A stretch of 64,000 bases of DNA from Agrobacterium tumefaciens (GCF_009649785.1 NZ_WJOK01000003.1:248001-312000), one strand, 5' to 3'; shown: positions 16,407 through 26,671, counted from the stretch's first letter. Notes: generated by a model from the letters alone, not told the origin. Program-made: numbers and translations.

Positions 16407-17453
16407 TCAGGCCTTTTTGCGCATCGTGGCATAGACGATATTGTGGTTTTCGCCGAAAAATACCTCCGCCTCGATACTTGCGGGATCGGCGCTGGCGTTG
16501 ACGATCCGCCACATATCCGCCTTCGAACGCAACAGCAGCGCCCAGTTCATGAAGGTCTCCATGTAACCATCGACCACAATGTCTTCGGAGAAGTTGGCGA
16601 AGAGGAACATTCCGCCGGGCTTCAGCATCTCCATGCAGCGCCGCGTGAGTTTGATCGCCACCTTGTCATTCAGGTAATCGTAAAGACCGGCGGCATATAC
16701 CAGATCGAATTTGCCGAGCTCGTGCGAACGCAGGACGATGTCACGCACCGAACCGTCAATCGCCTCGATGCAGCTGCCGTTGAAATCGCGGGCAACGGAA
16801 CCGACACTCAGGGGATCTTGATCGAGCGCCACCCAGCGCCGGATCTTGCCCTCTTTCAAGGCCACGGATGCATCCGCCTCGCGCAGATGTCCCGATGCAA
16901 TGGTGAGGATTTCCGTTTCGCTTCCATGCCGGGCCGCAGCCTCGTCAACAAACCGGGTCAGCAAATCCCGCCGCTCGCGGACAGCGACCGAGGAACTGGC
17001 GTCCTTCGTATAATCGTAGAGAGCCGCGCCAAGCGGCGTTGCGTTCTTCACCTTATCCGCAACGCTGTCGTGACCGTAGATGAAGTCGAGAAGCTGCGCA
17101 TCGCCCGAATAGCCCCGCGGCTTTTCGAACGACCAGCGCGTGAAGGGATCTTCCAGAAAATAGTCCGACACGGAGTGATTCTGCACCAGAGGAATCAGTT
17201 CAGCCCACACGCTTGAGTGGAGCTTTTCGCGCAGGCCATGCAGTGCGCCTGCCGTTCGATGTATTATCTCATGTGCTGAAACACCATTTTCGAACTGCTG
17301 TTGTGCCAATTCGAGAATGATCGCGATCTCTGCTTTCGCAACTGCGAAATGCTCATCGAACGCTTCCGTTTTCCGCGCAAAAATCTCTTTTGCGACAGTA
17401 TCAGGAGTGATCAGACTTGCCCCGTCCAGATTTCTTTTCTTTACCTGCCTCAC
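16407..17453 (-). CDS. Class I SAM-dependent methyltransferase
   Basis: A 348-residue soluble protein. Residues 1-130 are mostly helical (FEKPRGYSGDAQLLDFIYG near 110). A Rossmann methyltransferase domain follows: EILTIASGHLREAD as the degenerate SAM-binding motif I, RWVALDQDP as motif II, GKFDLVYAAGLYDYL as motif IV, then LKPGGMFLFANF. The PRGYSGDAQ pattern occurs in a little-studied group related to fatty-acid methyl-ester signal synthesis proteins, but the substrate is not known. GTG at 17453 is chosen because GGAGG lies five bases upstream. It lies between the aminohydrolase and a divergent GGDEF-EAL gene. Confidence 0.75.
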   Translation of the reverse strand: MRQVKKRNLDGASLITPDTVAKEIFARKTEAFDEHFAVAKAEIAIILELAQQQFENGVSAHEIIHRTAGALHGLREKLHSSVWAELIPLVQNHSVSDYFLEDPFTRWSFEKPRGYSGDAQLLDFIYGHDSVADKVKNATPLGAALYDYTKDASSSVAVRERRDLLTRFVDEAAARHGSETEILTIASGHLREADASVALKEGKIRRWVALDQDPLSVGSVARDFNGSCIEAIDGSVRDIVLRSHELGKFDLVYAAGLYDYLNDKVAIKLTRRCMEMLKPGGMFLFANFSEDIVVDGYMETFMNWALLLRSKADMWRIVNASADPASIEAEVFFGENHNIVYATMRKKA

Positions 17454-17467
17454 TTCAGCCTCCAGTA

Positions 17468-17482
17468 TTAACACATTGTTAA
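17468..17482. promoter_or_regulatory. Palindrome TTAACA-CAT-TGTTAA before methyltransferase
   Basis: A perfect 6+3+6 inverted repeat directly upstream of the GGAGG site of the methyltransferase gene. Its AT-rich symmetric form and position suggest a repressor operator or a part of the promoter. No cognate protein is apparent. Confidence 0.45.
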
Positions 17483-17757
17483 CTATACGTTTCTGGGAGA
17501 CGGAAGGCCACTCGCTTTCGATTTTTGAGCAGTGTAGGGATACATTAGTTTATTAGCGTATTTTTTTGGTCACACTCGTGGACCGGAGGAGAAAGCGGAT
17601 ACGCGATTTAGTGAAACTTAATGTTGCGAGCGTATGATGCGCTCTTGCTTTTCATGTTTCCGCCCGCATGGAGAGAAATCGGCAGGAAATCGCGCTTAGC
17701 GTGAAAGTACACGCAAAGGTCGAATAAGCAGTTACTTGATAAAGTATACGCAACACT
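17483..17757. other. Intergenic region between divergent methyltransferase and GGDEF-EAL genes
   Basis: AT-richer than the genes and presumably holding both divergent promoters. I see no open frame with a ribosome site, no strong hairpin, and no clear -35/-10 pair beyond AT-rich blocks near 17550-17570 and 17735-17750. Confidence 0.4.
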
Positions 17758-19764
17758 ATGGGAAAGTGCATGAAGCACACGTTAGGCGAGGTGAGTGGAC
17801 AGCAAGAATATCGGCGGCCGGACGCCCGGTTTTCTGATGAACTTCTTGCCCTTTACCAGCAGGAAGGTGAGCGTAGCCGCCGGGGTTCGATCAGGCGGGG
17901 CCTGTGGACGGCTGTTTTCATCTATCTGCTATTTGCCATTACCGACATCATTCTGGTGCCCGACGTCGCCTTTTACACCATAATCGCAAGAGTTATCGTC
18001 GTCCTGACGTCCCTGCTGACGCTCGAAATTCAATTGCGCATGGGCGCGAGCACCGCCGCACTTGACCTCACCTGCGCCACTGCGCTCGTCATGGGCTATA
18101 TTGGCTGGCTTGTGCCCTCGCTCTTGACCGACAATCTCGAAAACATGTCCTATTACATGGTTTTCGGGGCGATCTTCATGATGGGCGCCAATCTGTTTTT
18201 CACCTTCCGCTTCCATCTTTCGCTCGTGTCATCGGGCATCATTCTTGTCACCTACTTTCTGGCGGCGACGCAGTTTCCCGAAGATGCGTTCTACAAGCTC
18301 GCTTTCGGCACCTTCTATATCTCCTGCTTCGTCTTCACCTCTTACGTGAACTGGAACCTGAACCGGGAACGCTACCACGTCTTTCTCAACGCACTGGAAG
18401 CCAAGGCCCAGCAGAAAGCGGCGGACGAGCGCGGGCAGGCGCTGTTGCGGCTTTCAAATACCGATTCCCTGACAGGCCTGCAGAACCGCCGCGCCATCGA
18501 CCAGCATCTGCGCCTGTTGTGGGACAATTGGAGCAAGAAGGGGGAAGGTTTCGCCGTCTTTCTGATCGACGTGGATTTCTTCAAGAAATACAATGATCGC
18601 TACGGCCACCAGGAAGGCGACAAGTGCCTCGTGACGGTGGGCAACGCCCTGCAGGACGCGATTATCGACCATGGCGCCTCCATCGGCCGTTATGGCGGTG
18701 AGGAGTTCATAGTACTCGCTCCGTTCAAGTCCAGACAGCAGGTGGGTGAGCTTGCCGAAACCATCCGCCACACCGTCGAAGACCTGTCGCTTTCGCACGA
18801 TCAGCGTCGGGACGGAACCTTCATAGTCACCGTCAGCATTGGCGCGTCTTTCACCCGTCCCAATCCGGATGGCAAGCTCGAAAAGATCATCAACGAGGCG
18901 GACCGGGCGCTTTATATCGCCAAGGCCAATGGCCGCAATTGCATGAAGCTGTTCGATCCGGACGATCCGCAGACCAGCGACGAAACCGAAAATATCGCCG
19001 CACTTCTGAAAATCGCTGTCGCGGAAAACCTCGTTTCTCTCGTTTATCAGCCGATCCTCAACATATCGACCAACGAGACGGCGGGAGCCGAAGCGTTGAT
19101 GCGGCTTCGCCTGCTCGACGGTGGCTCCGTTTCGCCCGGCACCTTTATCCCGATTGCCGAACGCACCGGCACGATAATGGAGCTCGGTCTCTGGACCATA
19201 AAGACCGCCTGCCGGCAGATACTGGCCGATGACAAGGTATCGGTGGTCAGCGTCAACGTATCGCCGATGCAGCTGAAGAACCCTGGTTTTGCCACTTCGG
19301 TCGCAGCGATCCTCGTTGAGGCTGGGATTGCCGGCGGCAGGCTGGCCTTCGAGATCACCGAGGGTCTGGATATGGAGATGCATTCGGATGTATTACGCTG
19401 TCTGAACGATCTGAAGACGCTCGGCATCAATATATGGCTGGATGATTTCGGAACCGGATTTGCGGGCCTTTCCTGGCTGCGGATGACGGATTTCGATACC
19501 GTAAAGATTGACCGCTCCTTCCTGCATGACAGCAAGACACCCCGCGGCCGGGCGATGTTGCAGGACATGATCCGTCTCATCCGCAATCGCGGCCACAAGA
19601 TCCTGATCGAAGGCGTGGAGACGGAAGAGCAACTGAGGCTCGTGCGCCAGCTAGAGATCGATTATGCGCAGGGTTATTATATCGGACGCCCGGTCGTCGC
19701 CGAAAGGCTGAACGTGGCGACTACCCCCTACCCGCAGCCCAAAATGCTACAGCGCCCCGCCTGA
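17758..19764 (+). CDS. Membrane GGDEF-EAL c-di-GMP enzyme
   Basis: A 668-residue inner-membrane protein. Residues 45-200 contain about five or six hydrophobic helices (TAVFIYLLFAITDIILV through LAFGTFYISCFVFTSYV), then a GGDEF domain with RYGGEEF (GGEEF at 313-317) and an EAL domain with EALMRL (EAL 445-447), DDFGTGFAGLSWL and IEGVETEEQ. Both catalytic motifs look intact, so it could make or degrade c-di-GMP; one often dominates. The start may be ATG 17758 or ATG 17770, the latter with GGGAAAG in front. The membrane part resembles an unnamed MASE-like sensor. It is monocistronic. Confidence 0.88.
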   Translation: MGKCMKHTLGEVSGQQEYRRPDARFSDELLALYQQEGERSRRGSIRRGLWTAVFIYLLFAITDIILVPDVAFYTIIARVIVVLTSLLTLEIQLRMGASTAALDLTCATALVMGYIGWLVPSLLTDNLENMSYYMVFGAIFMMGANLFFTFRFHLSLVSSGIILVTYFLAATQFPEDAFYKLAFGTFYISCFVFTSYVNWNLNRERYHVFLNALEAKAQQKAADERGQALLRLSNTDSLTGLQNRRAIDQHLRLLWDNWSKKGEGFAVFLIDVDFFKKYNDRYGHQEGDKCLVTVGNALQDAIIDHGASIGRYGGEEFIVLAPFKSRQQVGELAETIRHTVEDLSLSHDQRRDGTFIVTVSIGASFTRPNPDGKLEKIINEADRALYIAKANGRNCMKLFDPDDPQTSDETENIAALLKIAVAENLVSLVYQPILNISTNETAGAEALMRLRLLDGGSVSPGTFIPIAERTGTIMELGLWTIKTACRQILADDKVSVVSVNVSPMQLKNPGFATSVAAILVEAGIAGGRLAFEITEGLDMEMHSDVLRCLNDLKTLGINIWLDDFGTGFAGLSWLRMTDFDTVKIDRSFLHDSKTPRGRAMLQDMIRLIRNRGHKILIEGVETEEQLRLVRQLEIDYAQGYYIGRPVVAERLNVATTPYPQPKMLQRPA

Positions 19765-19809
19765 CGATGCGATGGCGGCGGCAAGCCACCGTCACCGACA
19801 GGCCCCGTC

Positions 19810-20886
19810 TTAGTGATATGCGGGCGGAATGATCGAGAATTTTGCTGCAAGTTCCGAAAACGCAGCACGCGTGACGGGATCGACAGGTGCGCCCTCCCTC
19901 TCCCGCTTTGCCGCTACCGCCCATTCACGATCGCCCGGCGCCATGACCTTGCAGTCCTCCCGCGCTGGCGATCCCCGCAGTACCTCGAGATAGCGTTTCA
20001 TGCCCTCGTCGAACACTTCGCGTTCAAGGAAGGCTTCCGGCTTCAACGCCAGGACGAAGGCCCCAAGCCCGCGCGGCTTGGAAAAATCAGGCCCCGACAT
20101 TGGGGCGATATCGAAACTGAGCTTCATGCCGCTGAGAACGGCGCTAAAGATTTCCACCATTCCCGCAAGCGCCGCTCCCTTGAAACCGAAGGCACCGCCC
20201 AGCGGAGCCAGCATTTCAACGGCATTGGGGTTCTGCGTGTCGATACCGTCGCCATCAGACGCAACTCCTTCCGGCAATTGCTGTTCCAGGCTGCGGTAAA
20301 GCAGAACCCGGTTATAGGGCACGGCGCTGGTGGCCATGTCCAGAAGCCAGGGCATGTCATCGGCTGCCGGCACGCCGACTGCAATGGGGTTGGTTCCGTG
20401 GAAACGCATCGCGCCGTCATGCAGGCGCACGAAACTGTCGGAGTTGCAAAAGGCAATGCCGATATACCCCTGCCGCGCCGCCTCCAGCACGTAAGCGCCA
20501 GCGGGGCCGAAATGCGAGGAATTCCTGATCGCAACGGCGCCGATGCCGAATTTCCCAGCAAGCGCCATGGCGCTGTCCATGGCCGCATAGGTAGCGCGGG
20601 CGCCATGGGCATGGTCGGCATCGATCGTCTCCACTGCGCCGAAGCCGGACACGCGGCTGATCTGCGGCCGCGGATTGAGACGCCCGCCTTCAAGTCCTGC
20701 GACGTAGTGAGCAAGAAGCCGAACGCCGTGGCTGTCTACGCCCAGCCGTGTGCCATGCATCATGGCGCGGGTCGCCGCATCGGCGGTTTCATCATCGGTG
20801 CCGACAGCCAGGAAAACGGAACGGCAAAACCGCTCCAGTTCATCCAGCCTTGCGAGGACGGTGACATTTTCATTGCTGTGCGACAT
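19810..20886 (-). CDS. Ldh_2 family NAD(P)-dependent dehydrogenase
   Basis: A 358-residue cytosolic oxidoreductase of the malate/L-sulfolactate/ureidoglycolate dehydrogenase family. Family landmarks are GVDSHGVRLLAHYVAGLEGGRLNPRP near residues 45-70, AVAIRNSSHFGPAGAYVLEAARQGYIGIAFCNSDS with the catalytic His region, and GTNPIAVGVPA followed by LDMATSA. ATG at 20886 follows GGGAGG. Substrate is a 2-hydroxy acid or its keto form; which one is undecided. Because AllD belongs to this family and an AllE-like gene is close, ureidoglycolate is one candidate; malate, lactate or another sugar-derived acid is equally possible. It is convergent with the GGDEF-EAL gene. Confidence 0.83.
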   Translation of the reverse strand: MSHSNENVTVLARLDELERFCRSVFLAVGTDDETADAATRAMMHGTRLGVDSHGVRLLAHYVAGLEGGRLNPRPQISRVSGFGAVETIDADHAHGARATYAAMDSAMALAGKFGIGAVAIRNSSHFGPAGAYVLEAARQGYIGIAFCNSDSFVRLHDGAMRFHGTNPIAVGVPAADDMPWLLDMATSAVPYNRVLLYRSLEQQLPEGVASDGDGIDTQNPNAVEMLAPLGGAFGFKGAALAGMVEIFSAVLSGMKLSFDIAPMSGPDFSKPRGLGAFVLALKPEAFLEREVFDEGMKRYLEVLRGSPAREDCKVMAPGDREWAVAAKREREGAPVDPVTRAAFSELAAKFSIIPPAYH

Positions 20887-20977
20887 CAGGGGAACCTCCC
20901 GATTCCAGAATCCATGCCGCACAAGCTAGTCACGGGGCGCGTTTTTGCAATCGAATATCGCGCCCCGAATGGATCAA

Positions 20978-23686
20978 TCAGTCGTCGCCGCCAATCGCCT
21001 CGTAGGTGTCGCGCTCACCGGCGATGATGGCGCGCTTGCCGACATGGTTGGCGGGACCGACAATGCCTTCCTGCTCCATACGCTCGACCAGGGAGGCGGC
21101 ACGATTGTATCCGATCGACAGGCGGCGCTGGATATAGGAGGTGGAGCATTTCTTGTCGCGCATCACCACCTTAACGGCCTTTTCATAGAGATCGTCGCTA
21201 TCGTCGTCGCCCATCGATGTCTTGTCGAAGACCGCCGTTTCCTCTTCCGCCTCGTCGTCAGCCTCGTCGGCGTCTTCCGTAACGGTGCCGAGATATTCAG
21301 GCCGACCTTGGGTCTTCAGATGCGCCACGACCTTTTCCACTTCCTCGTCCGACACGAACGGACCGTGGACACGGGAGATGCGGCCGCCACCCATCATGTG
21401 CAGCATGTCGCCCTGGCCGAGCAGATGTTCGGCACCCTGTTCGCCAAGGATGGTGCGGCTGTCGATCTTCGAGGTCACCTGGAAGGAAATGCGGGTGGGG
21501 AAGTTGGCCTTGATCGTGCCGGTGATGACATCGACCGAGGGGCGTTGGGTGGCCATGATGAGATGGATACCGGCAGCGCGCGCCATCTGCGCAAGACGCT
21601 GGATCGCGCCTTCGATCTCCTTGCCTGCGACCATCATCAGGTCGGCCATCTCGTCGACGATGACGACGATATAGGGCATGGCGGTGAGGTCCATTTCCTC
21701 CTGCTCGTAGACAGCTTCGCCGGTTGCGCGGTCGAAGCCGGTCTGCACGTTGCAGAACACCGTCTCCCCTTTGGCGCGGGCGGCAGCGGCCCTTGCGTTG
21801 TAACCGTCGATATTGCGCACACCGAGACGCGACATCTTGCGATAGCGGTCTTCCATTTCGCGCACGGCCCATTTCAGTGCCATGACCGCCTTCTTCGGAT
21901 CAGTGACGACAGGGGTCAGAAGATGCGGAATGCCGTCATAAACCGAAAGCTCAAGCATCTTGGGATCGACCATGATCAGCCGGCATTCCTCCGGCTTCAA
22001 CCGGTAGAGCAGCGACAGGATCATGGTGTTGATGGCGACCGACTTGCCCGAACCGGTGGTACCGGCAACGAGCAGATGCGGCATCTTCGCCAGTTCGGCG
22101 ATGACAGGTTCGCCGCCAATGGTCTTGCCAAGGCAAAGGGCCAGCTTCTGGCGGGTCTCGCTGTAATCGGTCGCTTCGATAAGCTCGCGCAGATAGACCG
22201 TCTCGCGCACCGGATTGGGAAGCTCGATACCGATGACATTGCGGCCGGGCACGACGGCGACACGCGCCGAGAGTGCCGACATCGAGCGGGCGATATCGTC
22301 CGACAGGCCGATAACGCGCGAGGACTTCACGCCGGGGGCGGGCTCGAATTCGTAAAGCGTCACAACTGGGCCGGGGCGCACATCGATGATCTCGCCCTTG
22401 ATGCCGAAATCCTCCAGCACGCTTTCCAGCAGGCCGGCGCTTTGCTCGAGCGCCTCTGGCGTCATGGTCGTGGTCTGCTGGACGCGGGCCTGCTGCAGAA
22501 GATCGATGGAGGGGTATTCATATTCGCCGTCTGCAAAGACCGGCGCTTCCCGGAACATCGGCTGCGAGGCCTGGATGGGCGCGCGGGGCGTGAAACGCGG
22601 CTCGGCAACGATTCTTTCGGCCAGCTGAACCTGCTCAACAGGCCTCTGCGGCTCAGCAACTGCGACCGTCTCCACGACCGGCTGCGAAGCGATCTCTTGT
22701 TCAACGACCTGAGTTGGGGCTGCAATTGCAGGATGATGCACGCCGATTTCGCGGTAAAGCCTGATCGCTGAACCACCCGGAATCCTGATGACCGGCGGTA
22801 CGGCCGAAAGCCGGATTGCCGGTGCGACCGGAGATGCGGATGCCAGCGTCGGGGCAATCGCAGGCGCTGTCAGCAACGGGTTTGCGAGAACGGTGCGCGC
22901 AGATGCGGGAAGGCCTTCGCCGGCGTCATCCGGCAGATCGAGCGTCATCACTTCCCAGAAAAGCTCATCCGGCAGATGGGCGGCAAAGGCGGGAATGGAT
23001 GCCTGCGGCGTTGCAACCTGTTCGGCAGATGCGACCGACGCGGCGGGCAGCGGCTGAACAGGTGAATCGGTTCCCGGTACCGGCGCTTCGAAGACGGCGG
23101 CTGCATCAACCGGCTGAGGCGGCATCAGCGCTGCTGCAGCGGCTTCTTCCGCCTGTTTGCGCGCAAGCTCCAGTCGCAATTTGTAGGTCAGCGCCCTTGC
23201 GCCCCGCGCATCCGGCGGCTGCGGCAAAAACGGCATGCGTGGCGGTTGAATGCGCGGCTCCGGCGACTTTACCACCGTCGCAAGTGCAGGCTCCTGTACA
23301 GTAGCCTCCGGCTGCACGACCATCTCAGGCTCGGCAGTTTCAGACAGGATGTCGGCGGGTGCCTCCTCTTCCGCAAGATGCGGCGTCTCGACCGGCATGC
23401 GCCGGCTAAAGGCGCTCTCCGGCGTGCGGGTGAAACGCACATTCGGGCCAAGCACGAAAGCATTCTGCCAGCCCGGCATTTCAGCGCGGCCTTCGATGGC
23501 GTCGGCAGCACTGACATCGGCATTCGGCCGGGGCACAACACCCGCCTTCATTGCCGCGGCCTGCTCCTGACCGGCAACGGCCTTGCCGCCGGCATGACGA
23601 GCCTTATCGCTCCCCTCCCCTACGCTATTGGACGAATTCTGGAATCTGGATCGGGAGAAGCTCATGGCAGCGTGCACACTCATCAT
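20978..23686 (-). CDS. ftsK: FtsK/SpoIIIE-type DNA translocase lacking membrane anchor
   Basis: A 902-residue protein. Residues 1-400 are a low-complexity Pro/Ala/Glu/Val-rich region with no hydrophobic helices. The alpha domain begins near 410 ([33 protein letters not shown]). The motor has Walker [14 protein letters not shown] near 540-550, Walker [13 protein letters not shown] and [12 protein letters not shown]. The C-terminal gamma winged helix is [26 protein letters not shown]. FtsK proteins pump DNA toward dif at septation; gamma reads KOPS. The usual four N-terminal membrane helices are missing, as in soluble SftA-like translocases. The start is uncertain, as no good ribosome site is visible. 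It is monocistronic. Confidence 0.88.
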   Translation of the reverse strand: MMSVHAAMSFSRSRFQNSSNSVGEGSDKARHAGGKAVAGQEQAAAMKAGVVPRPNADVSAADAIEGRAEMPGWQNAFVLGPNVRFTRTPESAFSRRMPVETPHLAEEEAPADILSETAEPEMVVQPEATVQEPALATVVKSPEPRIQPPRMPFLPQPPDARGARALTYKLRLELARKQAEEAAAAALMPPQPVDAAAVFEAPVPGTDSPVQPLPAASVASAEQVATPQASIPAFAAHLPDELFWEVMTLDLPDDAGEGLPASARTVLANPLLTAPAIAPTLASASPVAPAIRLSAVPPVIRIPGGSAIRLYREIGVHHPAIAAPTQVVEQEIASQPVVETVAVAEPQRPVEQVQLAERIVAEPRFTPRAPIQASQPMFREAPVFADGEYEYPSIDLLQQARVQQTTTMTPEALEQSAGLLESVLEDFGIKGEIIDVRPGPVVTLYEFEPAPGVKSSRVIGLSDDIARSMSALSARVAVVPGRNVIGIELPNPVRETVYLRELIEATDYSETRQKLALCLGKTIGGEPVIAELAKMPHLLVAGTTGSGKSVAINTMILSLLYRLKPEECRLIMVDPKMLELSVYDGIPHLLTPVVTDPKKAVMALKWAVREMEDRYRKMSRLGVRNIDGYNARAAAARAKGETVFCNVQTGFDRATGEAVYEQEEMDLTAMPYIVVIVDEMADLMMVAGKEIEGAIQRLAQMARAAGIHLIMATQRPSVDVITGTIKANFPTRISFQVTSKIDSRTILGEQGAEHLLGQGDMLHMMGGGRISRVHGPFVSDEEVEKVVAHLKTQGRPEYLGTVTEDADEADDEAEEETAVFDKTSMGDDDSDDLYEKAVKVVMRDKKCSTSYIQRRLSIGYNRAASLVERMEQEGIVGPANHVGKRAIIAGERDTYEAIGGDD

Positions 23687-24061
23687 AAACGTACATATTT
23701 CGGTCTCCCTGAAATAGAAAATAAAGGTTAATTACCCCTTTCCAAACCGGGTCACGCAGGCAGAATTTCGCTTGAGGCACAGGTGAGACGTGACATGCAC
23801 CAGCAAGGAATCGGCACTCCAAGCCTCTATATTTATTGCGTTAAATCAGTTTTTCATCGCCGTTTTACGGCAACGGGCGCGGCTTAAGAAAAGGGGAGTG
23901 GTGCCTTGAAGCATATTGTTTCCGCAAGCGGTCGCGCAACGTAAAATCATTGCTGTAAAGCCCGTGAATTAACGTGGACACTGCTGCGGTTGCAGTCTTA
24001 AGATCGGGCAGGCCGCGGCCCAGCGGAAAGGCCCGCCCGCCCTCATTCCGGAGTGAACCTC
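23687..24061. other. Intergenic region between ftsK-like gene and Dpp-type operon
   Basis: 375 bases between divergent genes, so both promoters should be here. AT-rich stretches occur near 23710-23730 and 23830-23860 (tatatttattgcg). I see no gene, no long inverted repeat, and no recognised regulator site. Confidence 0.4.
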
Positions 24062-25672
24062 ATGTCGCCTGTCCACCTGTCCCGCCGCTCGCTTCTCAAG
24101 ACCTCGCTCCTTCTTGCCGCAACCACCGGACTTGCGGGCATTGCCGCCGCGCAGCAGTCAAAGCCCGGTGGGCGGTTGATCGTTGCGGCCGATTCGGAGC
24201 CGAAGAACCTCAATCCGGCCATCGTTGCCTCCAACGGCGTGTTCTATATCTCGAGCAAGATCGTTGAGCCGCTGGCGGAAGCCTCCTTCAATGGCAGGGA
24301 CGGGCTGGAACCAAGGCTTGCGACGGAATGGCATGGATCGGAGGACGGTTTGAGTGCCACGTTCAAGCTGCGCGAAGGCGTGACCTGGCATGACGGCAAA
24401 CCCTTCACCTCCGCAGATGTGGCCTTTTCCGCACTTTCGGTTTGGAAGCCGCTGCAAAACCTTGGGCGGCTGGTCTTTGCCAATCTTGAAAAAGTGGATA
24501 CGCCTGATGACCACACGGCCATTTTCCGCTTCTCCAAGCCGACACCCTTCCAGCTCATCCGCAACGCTTTGCCGGTTGTCACCAGCGTCGTGCCGAAACA
24601 TCTTTATGAAGGCAGCGATATCGCCACCAATCCGGCCAATACGAAACCAGTCGGCACCGGACCTTTCGTTTTTGCGGAATATAAGCCCGGCGAATATTAC
24701 CGCCTGACCCGCAATCCCAATTACTGGGGCACGAACCAGCCGCAACTAGATGAGATCATCTATCGCGTTCTGCCCGACCGGGCGGGCGCCGCTTCTGCGC
24801 TTGAAGCCGAAGAAATCCACCTCGCAGCCTTTTCCGCCGTGCCGCTTGCCGATCTTGCCCGCATCGCGAAGGAGCCGGGCATCAAGGTCATCCCGGAGGG
24901 TTACGAAGCCCTCACCTATCAGCTCGTCGTGGAAATCAACCACCGCCGCAAGGAGCTGGCCGACCTCAAGGTCAGGAAGGCGATCGCCCACGCCATCGAC
25001 AAGAAATTCGTCATCGACAAGGTCTTCCTCGGTTACGCCACAGCATCGACCGGCCCCGTACCGAAAAATGCACCCCAGTTTTACACGGGAGACGTCGAGA
25101 CATACGATTTCGACGTCGCCAAGGCGAACGCCCTGCTGGACGAGGCGGGTTATGCACGCGGAGCGAACGGAACGCGGTTTTCACTGAAGCTTCTGCCGGC
25201 GCCTTACTTCAATGAAACCAAGCAATTCGGTTCCTATCTTCGCCAGGCGCTACAGGAAATCGGCATCGATGCCGAGCTGGTCAACAATGATGCCGCCGCG
25301 CACCAGAAGGCCGTCTATACCGACCATGCCTTCGATCTCGCCATCGCGCCCCCGGTCTTCCGTGGCGATCCGGCGATCTCCACCACCATTCTCGTTCGCT
25401 CCGGTATTCCAGCCGGCGTCGGCTTCTCCAATCAGGGAGGCTATGAGAACAAGGCGCTCGATGCACTGATCGACAAGGCGGCGGAAACCGTGGATACGGC
25501 AGCCCGCACGGTACTCTACAAGGATTTCCAGAAGCAGGTCGCCGCCGATCTGCCGCTGATCAATGTCGCCGAATGGGGTTTCATCACGGTTGCGCGCGAT
25601 ACTGTCAAACACGTCGCGAGCAATCCACGCTGGGCCGTTTCCAACTGGGCGGATACGGTGGTCGGCACCTGA
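24062..25672 (+). CDS. Peptide/nickel-type ABC substrate-binding protein
   Basis: A 536-residue periplasmic binding protein of SBP family 5 (DppA/OppA). The N-terminus MSPVHLSRRSLLKTSLLL has twin arginines before the hydrophobic core, so export may be by Tat; cleavage probably follows AAAQ. Family stretches include LIVAADSEPKNLNPAI, KLREGVTWHDGKPFTSADVAFS, and GTGPFVFAEYKPGEYYRLTRNPNYW. GGAG lies eight bases before the ATG; the in-frame GTG at 24053 is less likely. First gene of a six-gene operon with two permeases, two ATPases and an aminotransferase. Ligand unknown; the family carries peptides, opines, metals and amino sugars. Confidence 0.87.
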   Translation: MSPVHLSRRSLLKTSLLLAATTGLAGIAAAQQSKPGGRLIVAADSEPKNLNPAIVASNGVFYISSKIVEPLAEASFNGRDGLEPRLATEWHGSEDGLSATFKLREGVTWHDGKPFTSADVAFSALSVWKPLQNLGRLVFANLEKVDTPDDHTAIFRFSKPTPFQLIRNALPVVTSVVPKHLYEGSDIATNPANTKPVGTGPFVFAEYKPGEYYRLTRNPNYWGTNQPQLDEIIYRVLPDRAGAASALEAEEIHLAAFSAVPLADLARIAKEPGIKVIPEGYEALTYQLVVEINHRRKELADLKVRKAIAHAIDKKFVIDKVFLGYATASTGPVPKNAPQFYTGDVETYDFDVAKANALLDEAGYARGANGTRFSLKLLPAPYFNETKQFGSYLRQALQEIGIDAELVNNDAAAHQKAVYTDHAFDLAIAPPVFRGDPAISTTILVRSGIPAGVGFSNQGGYENKALDALIDKAAETVDTAARTVLYKDFQKQVAADLPLINVAEWGFITVARDTVKHVASNPRWAVSNWADTVVGT

Positions 25673-25681
25673 GGAAGCGCC

Positions 25682-26671
25682 GTGAGGCGCGCGGCGACAT
25701 TGCTACGGCGAAGGGTGATCAGCGCCATTCCAGTGCTGCTGATCGTTCTGGTCTTTACCTTCGTGCTGCTTGAAAACGCATCCGGTGACGCGGTTGACGC
25801 CTATCTCGTCTCCATCGGCGGCGGCGACGCCGGACTGCGGGATGCCCTGCGCGAGCAATATGGTCTGAACGGTTCGGTGTTGGCCCGCTTCTGGCTTTAC
25901 GCCAGCTCGGTGCTGCGACTTGATTTCGGCTGGTCGCTTGCGTTTGACCGACCGGTGCTGGGGCTGATCCTCGAACGGCTGCCGAACACGCTGCTCCTGA
26001 TGGGCAGTGCCACCTCGCTTGCTTTCATCATCGGCACCGCGCTCGGCATCCTGGCAGGCGCCCGTCCCGGCGGGTTGACCGACCGGGTACTCTCGGCCCT
26101 GTCGCTGGCGCTTTACGCCACGCCGGGCTTTTGGCTCGGCCTTGTGCTCGCCATCGTCTTTGCCGTGCAACTGAGGTGGCTGCCAACATCCGGCATCGAA
26201 ACCATCGCATCCGGAAAACAGGGATTTGTACGGGCGCTCGATATTGCCCGCCATCTTGTCCTGCCGGTCGCCAGTCTCGGGCTGATCTATCTGGCTCTTT
26301 TCCTGCGCGTCATGCGTACTGCCATGGCGGCGGTCTGGCCGCTGGATTTCGTGCTCTTCGCCAAGGCCAAGGGGCTTTCGAGACGGCGGATCGTGCTGCG
26401 CCATGTCGCACGCAACGCCGCTCTGCCCCTCGTCACCGTGCTTGGCCTGCAAGCGGCTACCATGCTCGGCGGCAGCGTGGTGATCGAGAGCGTTTTTGCG
26501 ATTCCCGGTTTTGGCCGGCTTGCGCAGGAAGCCGTCAGCGGCCGCGACACACCGCTCTTGATGGGCATTATTCTGACAAGCGCCGTTTTCGTTATCCTGA
26601 TCAATCTCGTCGTTGATATTCTCTATGCCGTGTTCGATCCGCGCATCGGCAGCGGGGAGCAACAGACATGA
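25682..26671 (+). CDS. Dpp/Opp-type ABC permease 1 (DppB-like)
   Basis: A 329-residue inner-membrane permease beginning with GTG at 25682, nine bases behind the binding-protein gene and preceded by GAGGAAG. It has about six hydrophobic segments and DppB features: LLRRRVISAIPVLLIVLVFTFVLLE at the start, REQYGLNGSVLARFW, and the cytoplasmic EAA loop FVLFAKAKGLSRRRIVLRHVARNAALPLVTVLGLQ. It pairs with the next gene to form the channel and overlaps that gene by four bases. Confidence 0.88.
   Translation: MRRAATLLRRRVISAIPVLLIVLVFTFVLLENASGDAVDAYLVSIGGGDAGLRDALREQYGLNGSVLARFWLYASSVLRLDFGWSLAFDRPVLGLILERLPNTLLLMGSATSLAFIIGTALGILAGARPGGLTDRVLSALSLALYATPGFWLGLVLAIVFAVQLRWLPTSGIETIASGKQGFVRALDIARHLVLPVASLGLIYLALFLRVMRTAMAAVWPLDFVLFAKAKGLSRRRIVLRHVARNAALPLVTVLGLQAATMLGGSVVIESVFAIPGFGRLAQEAVSGRDTPLLMGIILTSAVFVILINLVVDILYAVFDPRIGSGEQQT

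Noticed and set aside
20945-22771. Long open frame (608 codons) antisense to the ftsK-like gene
   Set aside because: A high-GC shadow frame: the opposite strand encodes a clear translocase with all motor motifs, and the shadow has His/Asp/Arg-rich composition and no domains.
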